In this document: piece by piece, positions 11,133 to 22,699 of the stretch
Position numbering within the stretch: the first letter of the stretch is position 1
Layout: the number at the start of each line of letters is the position of its first letter
DNA from: Cenococcum geophilum 1.58
Lineage: Eukaryota; Ascomycota; Dothideomycetes; Gloniales; Gloniaceae
Direction of reading: 5' to 3'
Assembly (NCBI GenBank): GCA_001692895.1
Contig: KV748216.1
Span: forward strand, 1,054,001-1,118,000
Length of the DNA stretch: 64,000 nucleotides
Position numbers and translations under genes: made by a program
Notes under the pieces: model-generated
Told to the model about the DNA's origin: nothing
Seen by the model: the letters and a program-made list of their open reading frames with translations, nothing else
Database searches by the model: none

Positions 11133-14100
11133 ATGTATTCCCCTACAGCCTCGTCCCTGAGGTGGACGGGCGTTTTCCTTCTTTTTACCGCATTTTGCTC
11201 CTTGTTTACGCCGGCGGGTACGTCTACACCATCCTTCATCAGCCATTGAACCTGTTCATCAGCTTCCTGTATGTGCTGATCAGCTTCTCAGTGATGGTAA
11301 AGCATGAGAACTTCAAGACATGCGACCAGTCTGGCTTCTGTAAACGCAATAGGGCATATGCAGACGTCGCAACAGAAATCTCTTCGAACTGGAAATCTCC
11401 TTACAACCTCGACGCGAAATCCATCACCTTCGAAGATGGGCAATTGTCTGGAACAATACTCAAAACAGTGGGAAAGGCTGGTGAGACGGTCCGGTTACCG
11501 CTCACCGTAACGTTTTTAGAATCTGGAACCGCAAGGGTTACTGTTGACGAAGAGAAGCGCCAAAAGGGCGACATCGTGCTGCGGCACGATAGCAAGGCAA
11601 GGAAAGAGCGATACAATGAGGCGTCGAAATGGGCTATTGTGGGTGGCCTCAAGATTAGCTCTGGCGCTGCTTTGAGCAGGGAGACCGAGGTTGGCACCAC
11701 AAAGGTGCACTATGGACCCGCCGGAAAGCATGAGGCTGTCATCCATCACTCGCCATTCAGCATCCAATTTAAACGCGACGGTGAAACGCACATTAAATTT
11801 AACGAGAGAGGATTTATGAATATGGAACACTGGCGACCTAAGATTGAGAAACCAGAACCGAAGGAAGGAGAAGAACAAGCACTCAAAACGGCTGAGGCAA
11901 CTGATGAAGACGAGAGCACCTGGTGGGATGAGTCTTTCGGCGGGAATACGGACACCAAGCCTCGAGGACCGGAAAGCGTGGCTTTGGATATCTCCTTCCC
12001 CGGTTATGAGCATGTGTATGGCATTCCAGAGCATGCTAGTAAAATGGCTTTGAAGGAGACAAGGTAAGAAAATCTTCTTTATACTAATATTTTCCATTGA
12101 CCTATGAATTTATGCAGGGGAGGCGATGGGAACTATAACGAGCCATACCGTCTTTACAACGCCGACGTGTTCGAGTATGAGCTTGACAGCCCGATGACTC
12201 TTTATGGCTCTATCCCTTTTATGCAGGCTCATCGGAAGGGTTCCACTGTTGGAGTTTTCTGGTTGAATGCGGCTGAGACTTGGATTGATGTGACCAAGGC
12301 AAAATCCGGAACGAACCCACTCAGTCTCGGTGTTAAATCGGCCGTCGACACCCAAACTCACTGGACCTCCGAAAGCGGAATCTTGGATGTCTTCGTTCTA
12401 CTTGGACCAACTCCCAAGGACATCAGCCAGACCTATGGCGAGTTGACTGGCTTCACAGCTCTTCCTCAGCAGTTCGCTATTGCGTATCACCAATGCAGGT
12501 GGAACTACGTTAGCGATCAGGATGTTATGGATGTCGACCGTAGATTTGATAAGCACAAGATCCCATACGATGTGATTTGGCTTGACATCGAGTATACGGA
12601 TGGCAAGAAATATTTTACCTGGGACCCACTGACGTTCACCGATCCTAAGAAGATGCACAAGCACTTGAATAAGCGCGAAAGGAAACTTGTTGCCATCATC
12701 GATCCACATATCAAGAACACCGACAAATACCCCGTCGTGGAAGAGTTAAAGAGTAAAGGGCTTGCCGTTAAGAACAAGGACGGTAATGATTACGAAGGAT
12801 GGTGTTGGCCTGGTTCATCTTACTGGGTCGACTGCTTCAACCCTGCATCTATCGCTTGGTGGAAGACCCTGTTCAAGTATGACAGCTTCAAAGGTACAGG
12901 CCCAAATACATTCATCTGGAACGATATGAACGAGCCCTCGGTCTTCAACGGCCCTGAAACCACTATGCCCAAAGACAATCTTCACTATGGCAACTGGGAA
13001 CACCGCGATGTGCACAATATCAATGGCATGACCTTCCACAATGCCACTTACGATGCTCTCCTTGAGCGAAAGAAGGGTGATATCCGTCGACCATTTGCTC
13101 TCACTCGCTCTTTCTTCGCGGGCAGTCAACGCATCGGCGCCATGTGGACGGGTGATAACTTAGCTGAATGGTCCCATCTTGCAGCTTCTATCCCTATGGT
13201 CCTCAACCAAGGTATCTCAGGCTTCCCGTTTGCAGGAGCAGATGTTGGTGGCTTCTTTGGCAATCCGAGTAAAGAGCTCCTCACTCGCTGGTACCAGGCC
13301 GGTACTTTCTACCCCTTCTTCCGTGGCCATGCCCACATCGACACGAGGCGCCGCGAGCCCTACATCCCTGGGTCGCCCTATACAGAGATCATTACCCAAG
13401 CGCTGAGGCTCAGATACCAACTCCTCCCAGCCTGGTATACCGCATTCCACGAAGCCAGCACGACCGGCGCACCCATCGTGCGCCCGAACTTCTACGTGCA
13501 TCCAGAGGATGACAAGGGTTTCGCAATTGATGACCAGTTGTACATTGGCTCAACTGGTCTCCTGGCCAAGCCAGTCGTTGCGGAAGGCGCGGATAGTGTC
13601 TCGATCTACACCGCAGACGATCAACCATACTATGACTACTTCGACTACACAACCTACTCTGGCGCCGGACATCACACCATTAAAGCGCCACTAGACAAGA
13701 TCCCACTGCTCATGCAAGGCGGCCACATTATCCCCCGCCGCGATCGCCCCCGCCGCAGCAGTGGCTTGATGAAATGGGATCCCTTCACCCTTGTGGTAGT
13801 TCTCGACAAGGCTGGCAACGCGGAAGGCACCCTCTATGTTGATGACGGCGAGACGTTCGATTTTGAGCAAGGTGCCTACATCCACCGACACTTCCAGTTC
13901 GACAAGGCGACCAAGGCGCTCACATCCATCAACATTGGCGATACAGGCGCCAAGACTGCCGCCTGGCACAAGACGATGGGCAAGGTGAGGGTAGAGAGAG
14001 TTATCATCGTAGGCGCGCCGAGCGAGTGGAAGGGTAAGACGGAAGTAGTAGTCAGTGAGGAGGGCGCTAAGGAGAGTGCCAGGAAGAAGAAGGTTGAGTT

Positions 14101-14197
14101 TACGTTTCACCCAGCGCTAGGCAAGAAGGCGGCGTGGGCGGTGGTCAGGGATCCCAAAGTCGCAGTTGGGAAGGGGTGGAAGATTGATTTTTCGTAA
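11133..14197 (+). CDS. Glucosidase II alpha subunit (GH31)
   Basis: Exons 11133-11217, 11292-12063 and 12118-14197 give 978 residues, close to the family norm. The enzyme trims the inner alpha-1,3-linked glucoses from N-glycans in the ER lumen, working with a beta subunit that supplies retention; no ER retention tail is present here. The start at 11133 was chosen because it opens a signal peptide (basic SLRW, then TGVFLLFTAFC) in a different frame from the longer open frame. A 74-nt intron (GTACGT...TTCTCAG) then joins it to VKHENFKTCDQSGFCKRNR, the usual mature N-terminus. The GH31 nucleophile motif WNDMNEP has D555, and the acid/base motif WTGDN has D632. HAHIDTRRREPY follows. The second intron is 54 nt. 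The gene is divergent from ndk1. Confidence 0.95.
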
Positions 14198-16321
14198 ACG
14201 CGAATCCGAGAGTAGAATACCATGATTTTGGGGCCAAGGTGGAAATCTACATAGATGATCGGCAATGCAGGTTGGAGTTTTGGTTTTTAAGGATGCCATT
14301 GGATTGAAGATGTTTCATTTGACGCTCTGTGGTGTTAGATGCGCTGTAAGGCACTGAGGCACAGTGACGCTCGCAGCAACTCGAGCATTCCCCCTTTCAG
14401 TTTACATTCCATTGTGGATTTTAGGTGATTTAGATTCCAGGCCTGTTTCTCCCTCTGAGAGCATCCGGATCGGTACACTCGATTTTGAATCACACATGGC
14501 TCACCGAAAAGTTCTTTGGACCTTGCTCAATGATAGGTTGTATGTACAATCACACAATGAGCACAGACCATATATTGCTCGACCTCACCTCAGAGCACCT
14601 CAAAGCCGTCTTCATGATCCTTCCAGCCAAAAATAGTCTTGCCAATCCCAACCCCTGGTCAAAGATTGGGAGGTATATATACTCTGCTAGTTCAATTTTT
14701 TAAGTGCGAATGTGCCTGAGATATGCAAGCGCGCGCTCAACACCGTGATTGGATGTTACGCCACTTTGTCGACTCTCCGCCAATCATCAGTTGTTTCAGA
14801 TGTCGGATTTCGAAAACCATTTTCGACATTAGATCTTTCATAAAACCGGAATCCCGCTTCTGGTTTCCTGTATCTAGGCTTCGAGCTCTCTAGCGGTTTC
14901 AGATAACCGTGTTGAAGACGGTGATGGGTGGGCCATTCTGCTCATTTGGCAGCGAGACGCTGGGATGGAGGGTGCATGATGCCCTTAGAGCGTGACTCGC
15001 GATCCGCACCATGTCGAAGAGCTGAGCCTCGGACGGCACAGCAGTTCAAATTTTGGGAACCCGTTTCTCGTTTCTCGTTTCCTTTTTGCCACTGTGTGGA
15101 CACATGTTTTCAGCCTTGGTTAGCCGGCTTCGAAACCAACTTTGCGGTTTTCGAAAACAGCCTTCTGGCTTTTTGTAATTGGCCCAAGTCTGGCTTTAGG
15201 CTTCTGACTACTAGCTTCTAACTTCCTGATTTTCGGGTTCTCGCTTTGGGGGCCTCATTTCCGGTTTCTCAATCTAGGTTGCGAGTACCTAGTATCTGGT
15301 ATTCGGTATCTGGTATTCGATGTATGGCACTAGTACTCAGTGACTGAAGCCTGAATCCCAAATCCTAAATACTAGATAACGAAAACCTAGATATCTAGTT
15401 TCCGGTTTCTCTGGACAGGCAAATCTCCTAATTCCTATTTGGTATTGTCTACTCCCTATATCCGGATTTGTGTATTTTTTATTCCCTGCCGCCTGTTGCT
15501 TATTCCCGTTTCCCGACTCTCATTTCCATTTCACGTTTCTCGTTTCGTGTTTCCTACATTCCACTTTCGACCTTCCACCACTCCAATTCTTCATTGCCCA
15601 GATTCTACTCGGCATCTTCTACACGGCATTTGCAGATTGTTAATTTGCACCTTTAAGTTTCCATTCTCGAATTTTCTATATTCTGCTTTTCAGATTCCGG
15701 GTTCTGGCTTCCCGCTTCTCGTTTCCCGTTTTCCGTTTCCCGTTTCTTATCTCCCATTTCCTGTTTCCAATTTCTCGTTTCCCTTTTCTCGTTTCTAGTA
15801 TCCTATGTGCCATTTCTAGTTCCTATTTTCCATTTTCCTTTCCTATTTTCAATTCCAGAATTCTGAAACCGAAAAGCGGTTTTCTGATTCCGTTCTTGAG
15901 TTTTCGCAAAATTTTTCTAATTCCTGTAAACCGTATTACGAAAACGGGTTCTCGTTATTAAGTCTTAGGAACTGAAAATATGTTTATCGTTTTCGTAGGA
16001 CTTTAGGGGTTTAAAGAGTCCCCCAAAATCTCTTTTTTGAGATGGTACTTCTCTCCGACTCATTAGTTTTCGTGCACTTGCCATTCCTCGACCTCATACC
16101 AGTGGCAAGCATTTGCGGTACAAAAAGCTCCATTAGTCTGGCCATCTTAAACCTTTAGAGCATCCAGTTTTCCAGCCCGGCGCTCGTACAATTTCTGTTG
16201 CTATCACGAATAAACAGCGTTGAATTATGTAGGAAACCAATAAAACATTGCTACTATATCCGTTGACTTATCAAGCATCGTAGTAGTCGAAAATCCGAAT
16301 CGATTTTGTTAGAGCCTTAAA
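14198..16321. other. Gene-poor intergenic region
   Basis: About 2.1 kb without a recognisable gene. Short open frames (14364-14703 and 14928-15221) lack domains and credible context. The second half is dominated by the pyrimidine-rich tract described separately. Confidence 0.55.
15050..15960. repeat. Low-complexity pyrimidine tract (TTTC/CCGTTT words)
   Basis: About 900 bp is built from loose variants of GTTTCTCGTTTCC, TTTCCCG and CCGGTTTCT, with a local TATCTGGTATTCGG duplication near 15293-15325. The repeats are degenerate, without a fixed unit length. Open frames here (for example 15439-15798) are products of the composition and encode only Phe/Ser/Pro/Arg-rich runs. Confidence 0.7.
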
Positions 16322-17002
16322 ATGGTAGCCCGCTTTCCACGCAACCATGCCTTGAAGAAGTCCAGCTACGATCCCCAACGTGTAACGTTCAAGCAACTTC
16401 ATCAGATCCGAATAACCGGGAAGATTGCTCGCATCTCGAAACGGAGAGCAGATATTTCCCGCCAAAGAGGCCGGCGCTTAGGTAGCCGCTTAAAAAGGCT
16501 ATGTCAGCGCTTCCAGGTGATTACAATTGGCGGTCGACCTGTGCTGAGAATTCTGTATTTCCTCAGGCTTCAAAGTGGATTTGTTCAGGTGGACGAGACA
16601 ATGGAAGAGATATTTCCAGTTCAAAACTCCACTCAAAGCCCGTGTCCAGATGACTTCATGATGGATTGGTCTCCTACGCTTCCTCCCAACCTCTCAATCG
16701 CTCATAAAGGAATACATCAGGAGCTGGAAGTAGACCATTCAGCCCTCGAAAGTTCGCTCGGTCATTTAGTGGATGAGGGAGACACATTTTGCGTTGTAGT
16801 GCTTGGTGAGAAGGATTTCCTGGCGGGAAAAGATGCGTTGGGCAATCATACATTCTTGGAGGAAGAGTCAGAGAGTTCAGAGTCCGAAGACGAAGGCGAT
16901 GGCGATGACGGTGACGAAGATGAATACGAGCCACCCTGGGATTTGGGAGTTTTCGCAAGTGTAAATTTCTTTAGAACTTATCCATCCAGGTTAACGACTT
17001 GA
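16322..17002 (+). CDS. Hypothetical protein, basic N-half and acidic tail
   Basis: A single-exon frame of 226 residues starts in a good fungal context (AAAATGG). The first 90 residues are strongly basic (KKSSYDPQRVTF, KRRADISRQRGRR). The last 60 carry a dense acidic run, EEESESSESEDEGDGDDGDE, and the protein ends near TYPSRLTT. No family is recognised. A basic-acidic layout suggests a nuclear or nucleic-acid-associated protein, but that is inference only. It sits alone between two long gene-poor gaps. It may be lineage-specific or a chance frame; length and codon evenness favour a gene. Confidence 0.45.
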   Translation: MVARFPRNHALKKSSYDPQRVTFKQLHQIRITGKIARISKRRADISRQRGRRLGSRLKRLCQRFQVITIGGRPVLRILYFLRLQSGFVQVDETMEEIFPVQNSTQSPCPDDFMMDWSPTLPPNLSIAHKGIHQELEVDHSALESSLGHLVDEGDTFCVVVLGEKDFLAGKDALGNHTFLEEESESSESEDEGDGDDGDEDEYEPPWDLGVFASVNFFRTYPSRLTT

Positions 17003-18288
17003 AATGTTTATATGAATTCGGGATAATCCCTTCCATAACTATCCTACATTAAAGCCTTGCCTATGAAAGTAGCGCCAATTCTCAACTTCTGTGACCCTTT
17101 TTATCTCCTTCGACCCTATCGATCCGATGACTTGATCTTGCCAAATTTGAATGTTCTACGCATTACCAGTCGATCGAAAGTGTAAACCTGAGCAGGTACC
17201 ACCACCGCCAATCCGTTTGGTAGCACCACCATTAAATAGTCCAGGCGGTTGATTAGAAGCTCCGAAATCTCTATCTCGACCCGGCCACTGTGCAATAACT
17301 GGATTGTGGTATATCTGGGAAGCGTAATATTCGAGTTTCTTTATGGAACAACCAAAACCTATGGACGTAGTAGTCCGCACTTTTTAAACATGGGAGCTAA
17401 GAGGGGAGGGCTGAAGAAGGGGACGAGGCTAGTCCGTGTTAGGGTAGCCTAGGTGCGAGGGCCATGCTGGATATCTGTCGATCGGAAAACCAAAAGATAA
17501 AAAGAATGATGACTCTGTCTCATTCTAAGAGGCCCTAGAGCCTCACTATATACACTAAGTAGGTGGCAAAGACTGACGTCGACACTGACGTCGATTTGAA
17601 ACTGTTACCTCATTGCTACTTGATCGACTTGGGTAATAGGTAATAGAAGGGTAATAGAAACTGGATAATAGGTAATGGAAATAGTGTAAGCAAATACGAT
17701 CTCGATCGACAATATCAGGTGGGGAGGGGTTGATGATGGCCATTATTTTATGTTATATGGCTTATATTGATACAAAATTTTGCTAGCGGGGAAATGGGAA
17801 TGAGTTTGGGAATTGAGTGCTTGCTCACTTGACCAGTGCTTAGGGAGAATATAAAGGACGACTGTATAGATTCTAACGTGCTTGTAGCGGCTATTATATA
17901 GATAGAATGGTGATACTCGGGAGGATGGTTCGAAATAGGGATTAGAGCGCTGGTTCACTACAAACGCGACCAACCACCAACTTTGACGCCTTTGATTCAG
18001 ACTATTAATGGTTTTTAGACATGTCAAAATTGGAAAAATTCTGTAACAAAGTTATAAATAGTAAAAACAGCAAGATGCCAAACCGCAGTTGAAGGCTCCA
18101 TATAGGTGGTAGCCAAGCCAATTATTTGGTTCCATTATCATTTGGTGAAATATGAGATACATCAATGTGAAAGTTCGGGACGGTACTCGATGCTGGGAAA
18201 TAGATTTGGACGTAAATGACATACGCGAATATGACTAAGCACAAATAACATCACAAGGAAATGCCAAGAACGCCAGCCTCCCAAAATT
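17003..18288. other. Intergenic region carrying a solo LTR
   Basis: About 1.3 kb lies between the 16.3-kb unknown gene and the membrane protein gene. Apart from the solo LTR at 17476-17711, nothing is recognised. The part after 17720 is AT-rich and presumably includes the membrane protein gene's 3' region. Confidence 0.5.
17476..17711. mobile_element. Solo LTR, Copia type
   Basis: A 236-bp segment starts TGTCGATCGG and ends CGATCGACA, forming terminal inverted repeats of about nine bases. It is flanked by a perfect 5-bp target duplication ATATC (17471-17475 and 17712-17716). Its beginning shares TGTCRATCGGAA, AAGAATGATGACTCTGTCT and AGAGCCTC with the LTRs of the Copia element at 55.8-61.2 kb. 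It is therefore a relative left after LTR-LTR recombination. No internal region remains. Confidence 0.9.
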
Positions 18289-19244
18289 TCAGAGATTGCC
18301 GTTGAGATTTGCAACGAGTTCGCGGACTGCCGCTTTTGAGGCTTCTACTTCCACATTCATCAGCTCTTGGAAAGGCTTATCGGCAAAAAACACCAAGATG
18401 AATGCACTGATAAGCAGAAAAAGCACTATTACGAAAAATGCTACACGTCCTAAATCAAGCTTCTGCAAGATCCATAGGAACACCCAGAGAATCGAAGGGA
18501 TCAGAAGAACTATCTGAACCAACAATGCCTGGACGAGGAGGAACTTCTTCCAGCTCGTAAACGCCATACCAGGGGCAACCTTAGGCTGTTGTTCTTCGAG
18601 CGGCTGTTCACCAGGGGGTTCGGAGTCTGGATCTCTCGTCAACTTTATCCGGTGGTTTAAGCATAGACTATCAGCTCACCTTTGGCATCAGCATTTCCCA
18701 CACCATCATCGGCTGGCGGTTCTCTAGCGCCTGTTGTTTCGGGTTCCCCAACCCCTACTGGNCTGGGCTCTTCGACACTTCTCTTTTTTTGGTGAATTAC
18801 TTGGCCTGGGACGTTCGTTCCTTTGAGNNATACATGCTTNTATGTTCCCCTCATACCATTTCTGTGACGCGTCCAACCACCGCCCCGTGAACTGGACTCG
18901 GCCGTAAGATACGAGGAAGAACCCAGCCCAGGCGTGTTTTTGATTTCGTCTAATTCCGCGGCTTCTGCTCTGAGCTTATTGCTGAGACTGGTATCAGCAT
19001 GTCCAACCGTGCCCTCCACGTCTTTTCTCTCTCGTGTTCCATTCTCAAACTCTGTAGGAGGGATGGTCTTGCGATTATCTTCCTCGACATGGCGCCCGTG
19101 CAAGTCTTTCGAGGGGTTGGATGGCTTGGATCTTCCTGGGGATCCAGGCGATGTATGCGCACCCTCAACGGGCGATAGGTGGCTCGGTAGAGCTTTCTCG
19201 GATGGATCAAAGACAGGCTCGCCACGTCGTGGCTGCTCTATCAT
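18289..19244 (-). CDS. Hypothetical two-helix membrane protein
   Basis: Exons 19244-18680 and 18632-18289 with a 47-nt intron (GTGAGC...GAGAG) give 302 residues. The N-terminal two thirds is hydrophilic, Pro/Ser/Glu-rich and probably disordered. The C-terminal exon has two membrane segments (FLLVQALLVQIVLLIPSILW and FFVIVLFLLISAFILVFFA), then a short tail ending VRELVANLNGNL. Four n bases fall at 18762-18840. A likely upstream start lies at 19370 (MYTK, 13-nt exon, then a 47-nt intron to 19310). It leads into a well-formed frame beginning ESKRRPSHSTASALGIHSS that ends one base out of register with the main frame. Either the sequence has an extra base near 19258, or 19244 is the start. Function unknown; an organelle or ER membrane location is a guess. 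Confidence 0.65.
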
Positions 19245-19370
19245 TGGGTCACTGTGACGATGAATGCCAAGGGCACTAGCGGTCGAATGAGAAGGTCTAC
19301 GTTTTGACTCTACTCAAATTAGCAATATTCTGGAAATTACACCACTAGAGGACCCACCCTTGGTATACAT

Positions 19371-20574
19371 GGGAAAAGCAAGAAGACCAAGCTGCTGGTT
19401 AGTTTCGCTCTTACACCTGGGCATATAGGCAGTGGCTTTCTAAACTAAAGAAGCACTTGTGCAAAAGTAAAGAGATTCGGGGATTTATTGCTAGCCATTC
19501 ACACAAGGCGGCTTATTATGATAATGCGGTGAGGCGCCCACCGGTTGTCGAAAACGTTCGGAGTACGTACGCCCTTCAAGGGCAGTGTGAGGCGTCGGGC
19601 GTCGTTGGGTTATCATTCAACATATCGAAATACTTGTTAGGAGCATGTGGTAAGATTAGCGTGCTCGCTGTCCCTCAAGATGTCCCGACTGTTTGGTATC
19701 TTGATGCCTCGTAACTTTCTTACGGCAAGGCAGACCTTGACGGAACAGCCTGAGTGAAGTAAAGGCTGAGCATGCATCGGACAAGTGGGCCAGCTGCAAG
19801 TGCTACTGATGCGAATAATGATGGCTGAGATTCCTAAGTAGATCCATAAAGCCTATTTGAAAAACATAGTATTGTTAAACATGTTGCTATACCGAGTGAG
19901 AGTAAGTAGTCATCGTTAGCAGGAAAGTTGCTGCACCACTAACTCGTCTGTTAAATCGGCTAGATCGATCTTCACTAAACCCATTTGGTGATAGGTAAAA
20001 AGCCTCCCCTCGACTTCAGCCTTGTCACCCACAAAGCACAGCGGAGCAATCCCGCATATTCCGCCTAGCTTGAGGCTATGCCGCATTGTTGGGCATCATT
20101 CAGCGGCAAGCAAGCAGTTTTCGGTGTACATATGCGGTACTTGTTGAACGGTGTGGCAGTACGGCATCAGAGTCCAGATCTGGGCAGAGTCTTCGATGGC
20201 GGAGGATTGAAAGTTGAAACTGGGCAGAGAGTCACAAGCAACTCCATCCTGCTTACTCCACTCACTAGTCGCTGCCTCACTGACTAGGGTCTATCCAAAT
20301 AATGTGCTTTCAATTATACCCGTAGTTTCGAAAGCAGGTAAACTCTCAGTACTGTCAGCGGTATTTTCTAAATCACTTACTGGGGCATGAAACATTATTC
20401 ACCCTTTATTTACTCGAATTCCACCAAGAAAAGATTTTTTATTTATTTATGAGGCTACTGATGTCTTACTACAAAATGTAAAGGCAAAATAAAACAATTA
20501 CGGGACTTGGCTCGACCCTAAATCTCCCCTACACTTACCTCATACCAACCTCACCGGCTTCCTAAAACTTACCT
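19371..20574. other. Intergenic region, nothing recognised
   Basis: About 1.2 kb was inspected on both strands. Short open frames at 19457-19714 and 20078-20287 have no recognisable content. No repeats or RNA genes were seen. Confidence 0.45.
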
Positions 20575-22044
20575 TCAAACACCTCCGCACTTGCCCAGCG
20601 CCAGCTGAAAGAATCTACGAGCCCAACCCCCTAAAGTTCGCTTTACCCGGTTTGAAAATCTTCGGGCACGGCGAGCAAGTAACCTACCAGTAAAGAAAAC
20701 GTTGCTCGGCTGTGACGTCTCAGAGCTCGCAGCAAGATGCTGCTCTCCATTCTGAAGATCTATATCTTGCTGAATGATTTGAACCGCTAGACTTCGGAAT
20801 TCATCATCTACTCTATCTCTCTCCCAGCCAATGCTACTCTCGGCCCCTGAGCCTCGTAGAGGTGGCCTACCGAGATACAGTGAGCCTCCCGAGAAAAGGC
20901 TAGGCAGCAGAAGCGGCCTGCCGAGATAAATCGGCGGTGGCGCTGGGCCGTCTACTGGACGCATTATACGGCTTACCTCTTGGCGCTTTTGATTAACTGT
21001 TGGCCGAATGACCGGAGAAAGCTTCTGAATCTGGCTAAATTGAGCGACCTGAGTGCGCAGATTACCAAGATTCAGAAGACCTGGCCTGCGTCGAATTCGC
21101 ATTTCGCTATCGCTCAAAGCCCGCAGTTCCACATTACCCGTTTCTTGAACTTCAGTCAAGTTGCTGTTGAGCGAAGCGCTTTGACTGTAGACCGAAATTC
21201 CATTATCCTCACCGCCATCATCACTGCCGTATGTCGAAAATGCCGACTTCATATTTACCGCCGTCAGGATGGGCTGACGATGCCCGAAGTCTCGTCCCGT
21301 GACCGGTGCAGGCCTCAAGGCATACGCTATGAACACCTCCTTCAACAGACTTACCGTATTGGCCTTCTTGATCTCAACCTTCGGGAACGGCGCCGCCTTC
21401 TCTGGCTTTACTATCTCCTTGATGCCGAACTCGGTAACCCCATCAAAGTTCTCAAAAGGATCATTACCCCGATCAGCGTTTGCACCGCCAACCTGCGCTG
21501 GCGCCGATCCTGCAACCGCAGCCTTGACCCTCCGCGCCAACTTACCCAGCATCTTCAGTCGTTTTGGCCGCGGCGGCACAACAGGAGGCTGCCTAGCCAT
21601 CAGGACTAGATAGCGCTCATACCACGGCAGATCGCTGCGAAAATAGCCCTCCCAGGACCACGACTGGTCGTCTTTTGGCTTTGGCTGCTGCGCGGCCAGT
21701 CGCCGAGGCCGGGGCTGGGGCAGAAACGCACGACACGCTTCGGCGCCCATGGGCGAGAAGCTGGGGATCAAGCCACCTTCGGCGATGCAGCAGGGGTGCT
21801 TGAAGCAGGGATGGAGGTGCAGATGCTCCGAGGAGCTGCAAGGCGTTCCAGGGAGAGAGAGACGTTGGCCTCTTCCCCATGCTGGAAGTGCAACGCGTGT
21901 ACACTGGTGTGGCACGGCTGAAGGGGGGATGATGGCGGCGAAGCGGAGGCGGGCGCGGAGAGCAGGTGTTGGGGGCTTCGCGACCTCTGGGATTGCGAAG
22001 CCGATGATGACTTGCATTGTGGGGGTTTCAGGGTGTTGAGACAT
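20575..22044 (-). CDS. Hypothetical protein, 489 residues
   Basis: A single long minus-strand frame begins MSQHPETPTMQVIIGF and ends LALGKCGGV. It has a Pro/Arg-rich N-terminus with several cysteines (residues about 69-107). A motif WSWEGYFRSDLPWYERYLVLM is followed by basic clusters (RPKRLKMLGKLARRVK). A variable middle leads to a strongly basic end (LLARRARRFSNRVKRTL). No domain family is recognised. The sustained frame and even composition make a real gene likely, although the N-terminal 100 residues are unusual enough that the true start may be a later Met (for example MGAEACRAF near 21750) or follow an unrecognised intron. Confidence 0.6.
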   Translation of the reverse strand: MSQHPETPTMQVIIGFAIPEVAKPPTPALRARLRFAAIIPPSAVPHQCTRVALPAWGRGQRLSLPGTPCSSSEHLHLHPCFKHPCCIAEGGLIPSFSPMGAEACRAFLPQPRPRRLAAQQPKPKDDQSWSWEGYFRSDLPWYERYLVLMARQPPVVPPRPKRLKMLGKLARRVKAAVAGSAPAQVGGANADRGNDPFENFDGVTEFGIKEIVKPEKAAPFPKVEIKKANTVSLLKEVFIAYALRPAPVTGRDFGHRQPILTAVNMKSAFSTYGSDDGGEDNGISVYSQSASLNSNLTEVQETGNVELRALSDSEMRIRRRPGLLNLGNLRTQVAQFSQIQKLSPVIRPTVNQKRQEVSRIMRPVDGPAPPPIYLGRPLLLPSLFSGGSLYLGRPPLRGSGAESSIGWERDRVDDEFRSLAVQIIQQDIDLQNGEQHLAASSETSQPSNVFFTGRLLARRARRFSNRVKRTLGGWARRFFQLALGKCGGV

Positions 22045-22699
22045 GGAGCGGGGAGACGGCTGGTGTTGATACTTACCTATGGCTTCAAAACTTTTTGATC
22101 TGCTGCTTGAAAACGATCTATGCTTGTGACCGGCACAATCAATTCTCTAGACGAGCTGCTTTCAAGACCAGATCCAACGGTAGAAGTGAGCTAGCCCCGC
22201 GGTGTTCGGGACAAACCCAGATTCCGGTGGATGCAACTTATACTACCTTCCCCGTAACGATACACAATGCCATTGTACGTGCTCTCGATAAAGTGTTTTT
22301 AGACAAAGGGTTGCGTTAAAGAGATATGTTGAATATTCTGCAGATGCTTTGAACTAAACAAAGGAAATTGATATGACAACCGAATTCACTATCTGTACAA
22401 CGAACGCCAAGAACACCACACGCGTGTCATCACTAGGGCACGCGCGATATGTCTGTTGCCAAAAAAATGAATAATCAGTGTGGTAATACAGGTTCCAATC
22501 CAAAAACTTAAACCTTCTAAGCACCCTTCAGGCCCTCCCGATGATGCAATAATTCTCGCGGTTCATGAACGTCCTACAGCCAAGCACGCTAAGACGCCGT
22601 CTACCATTCGCTTTTGTTGTAACATCTCTTTCTCTAACTCTCCCTCGCTGTTGCAATTTGGGTCCTCACAAAAGGCTTCTAGGCCAATCTAGATACACA
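22045..22699. other. Intergenic region, nothing recognised
   Basis: This is 655 bp upstream of the 489-residue gene. It likely contains that gene's promoter. Plus-strand frames at 22017-22319 and 22480-22692 have no recognisable features. Confidence 0.4.

Noticed and set aside
11516-12097. 193-codon minus-strand frame
   Set aside because: Antisense shadow of the glucosidase II alpha coding exon.
15439-15798. 119-codon plus-strand frame rich in Phe, Ser, Pro and Arg
   Set aside because: Product of the pyrimidine-biased low-complexity tract; no domain and no gene context.
18633-18679. Using the acceptor ATAAAG (37-nt intron) in the membrane protein gene
   Set aside because: Too short and it breaks the frame; the acceptor GAGAG gives a 47-nt intron and keeps frame.
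20980-21609. 209-codon plus-strand frame
   Set aside because: Antisense to the longer 489-residue frame, which has the more protein-like composition; kept out for lack of support.
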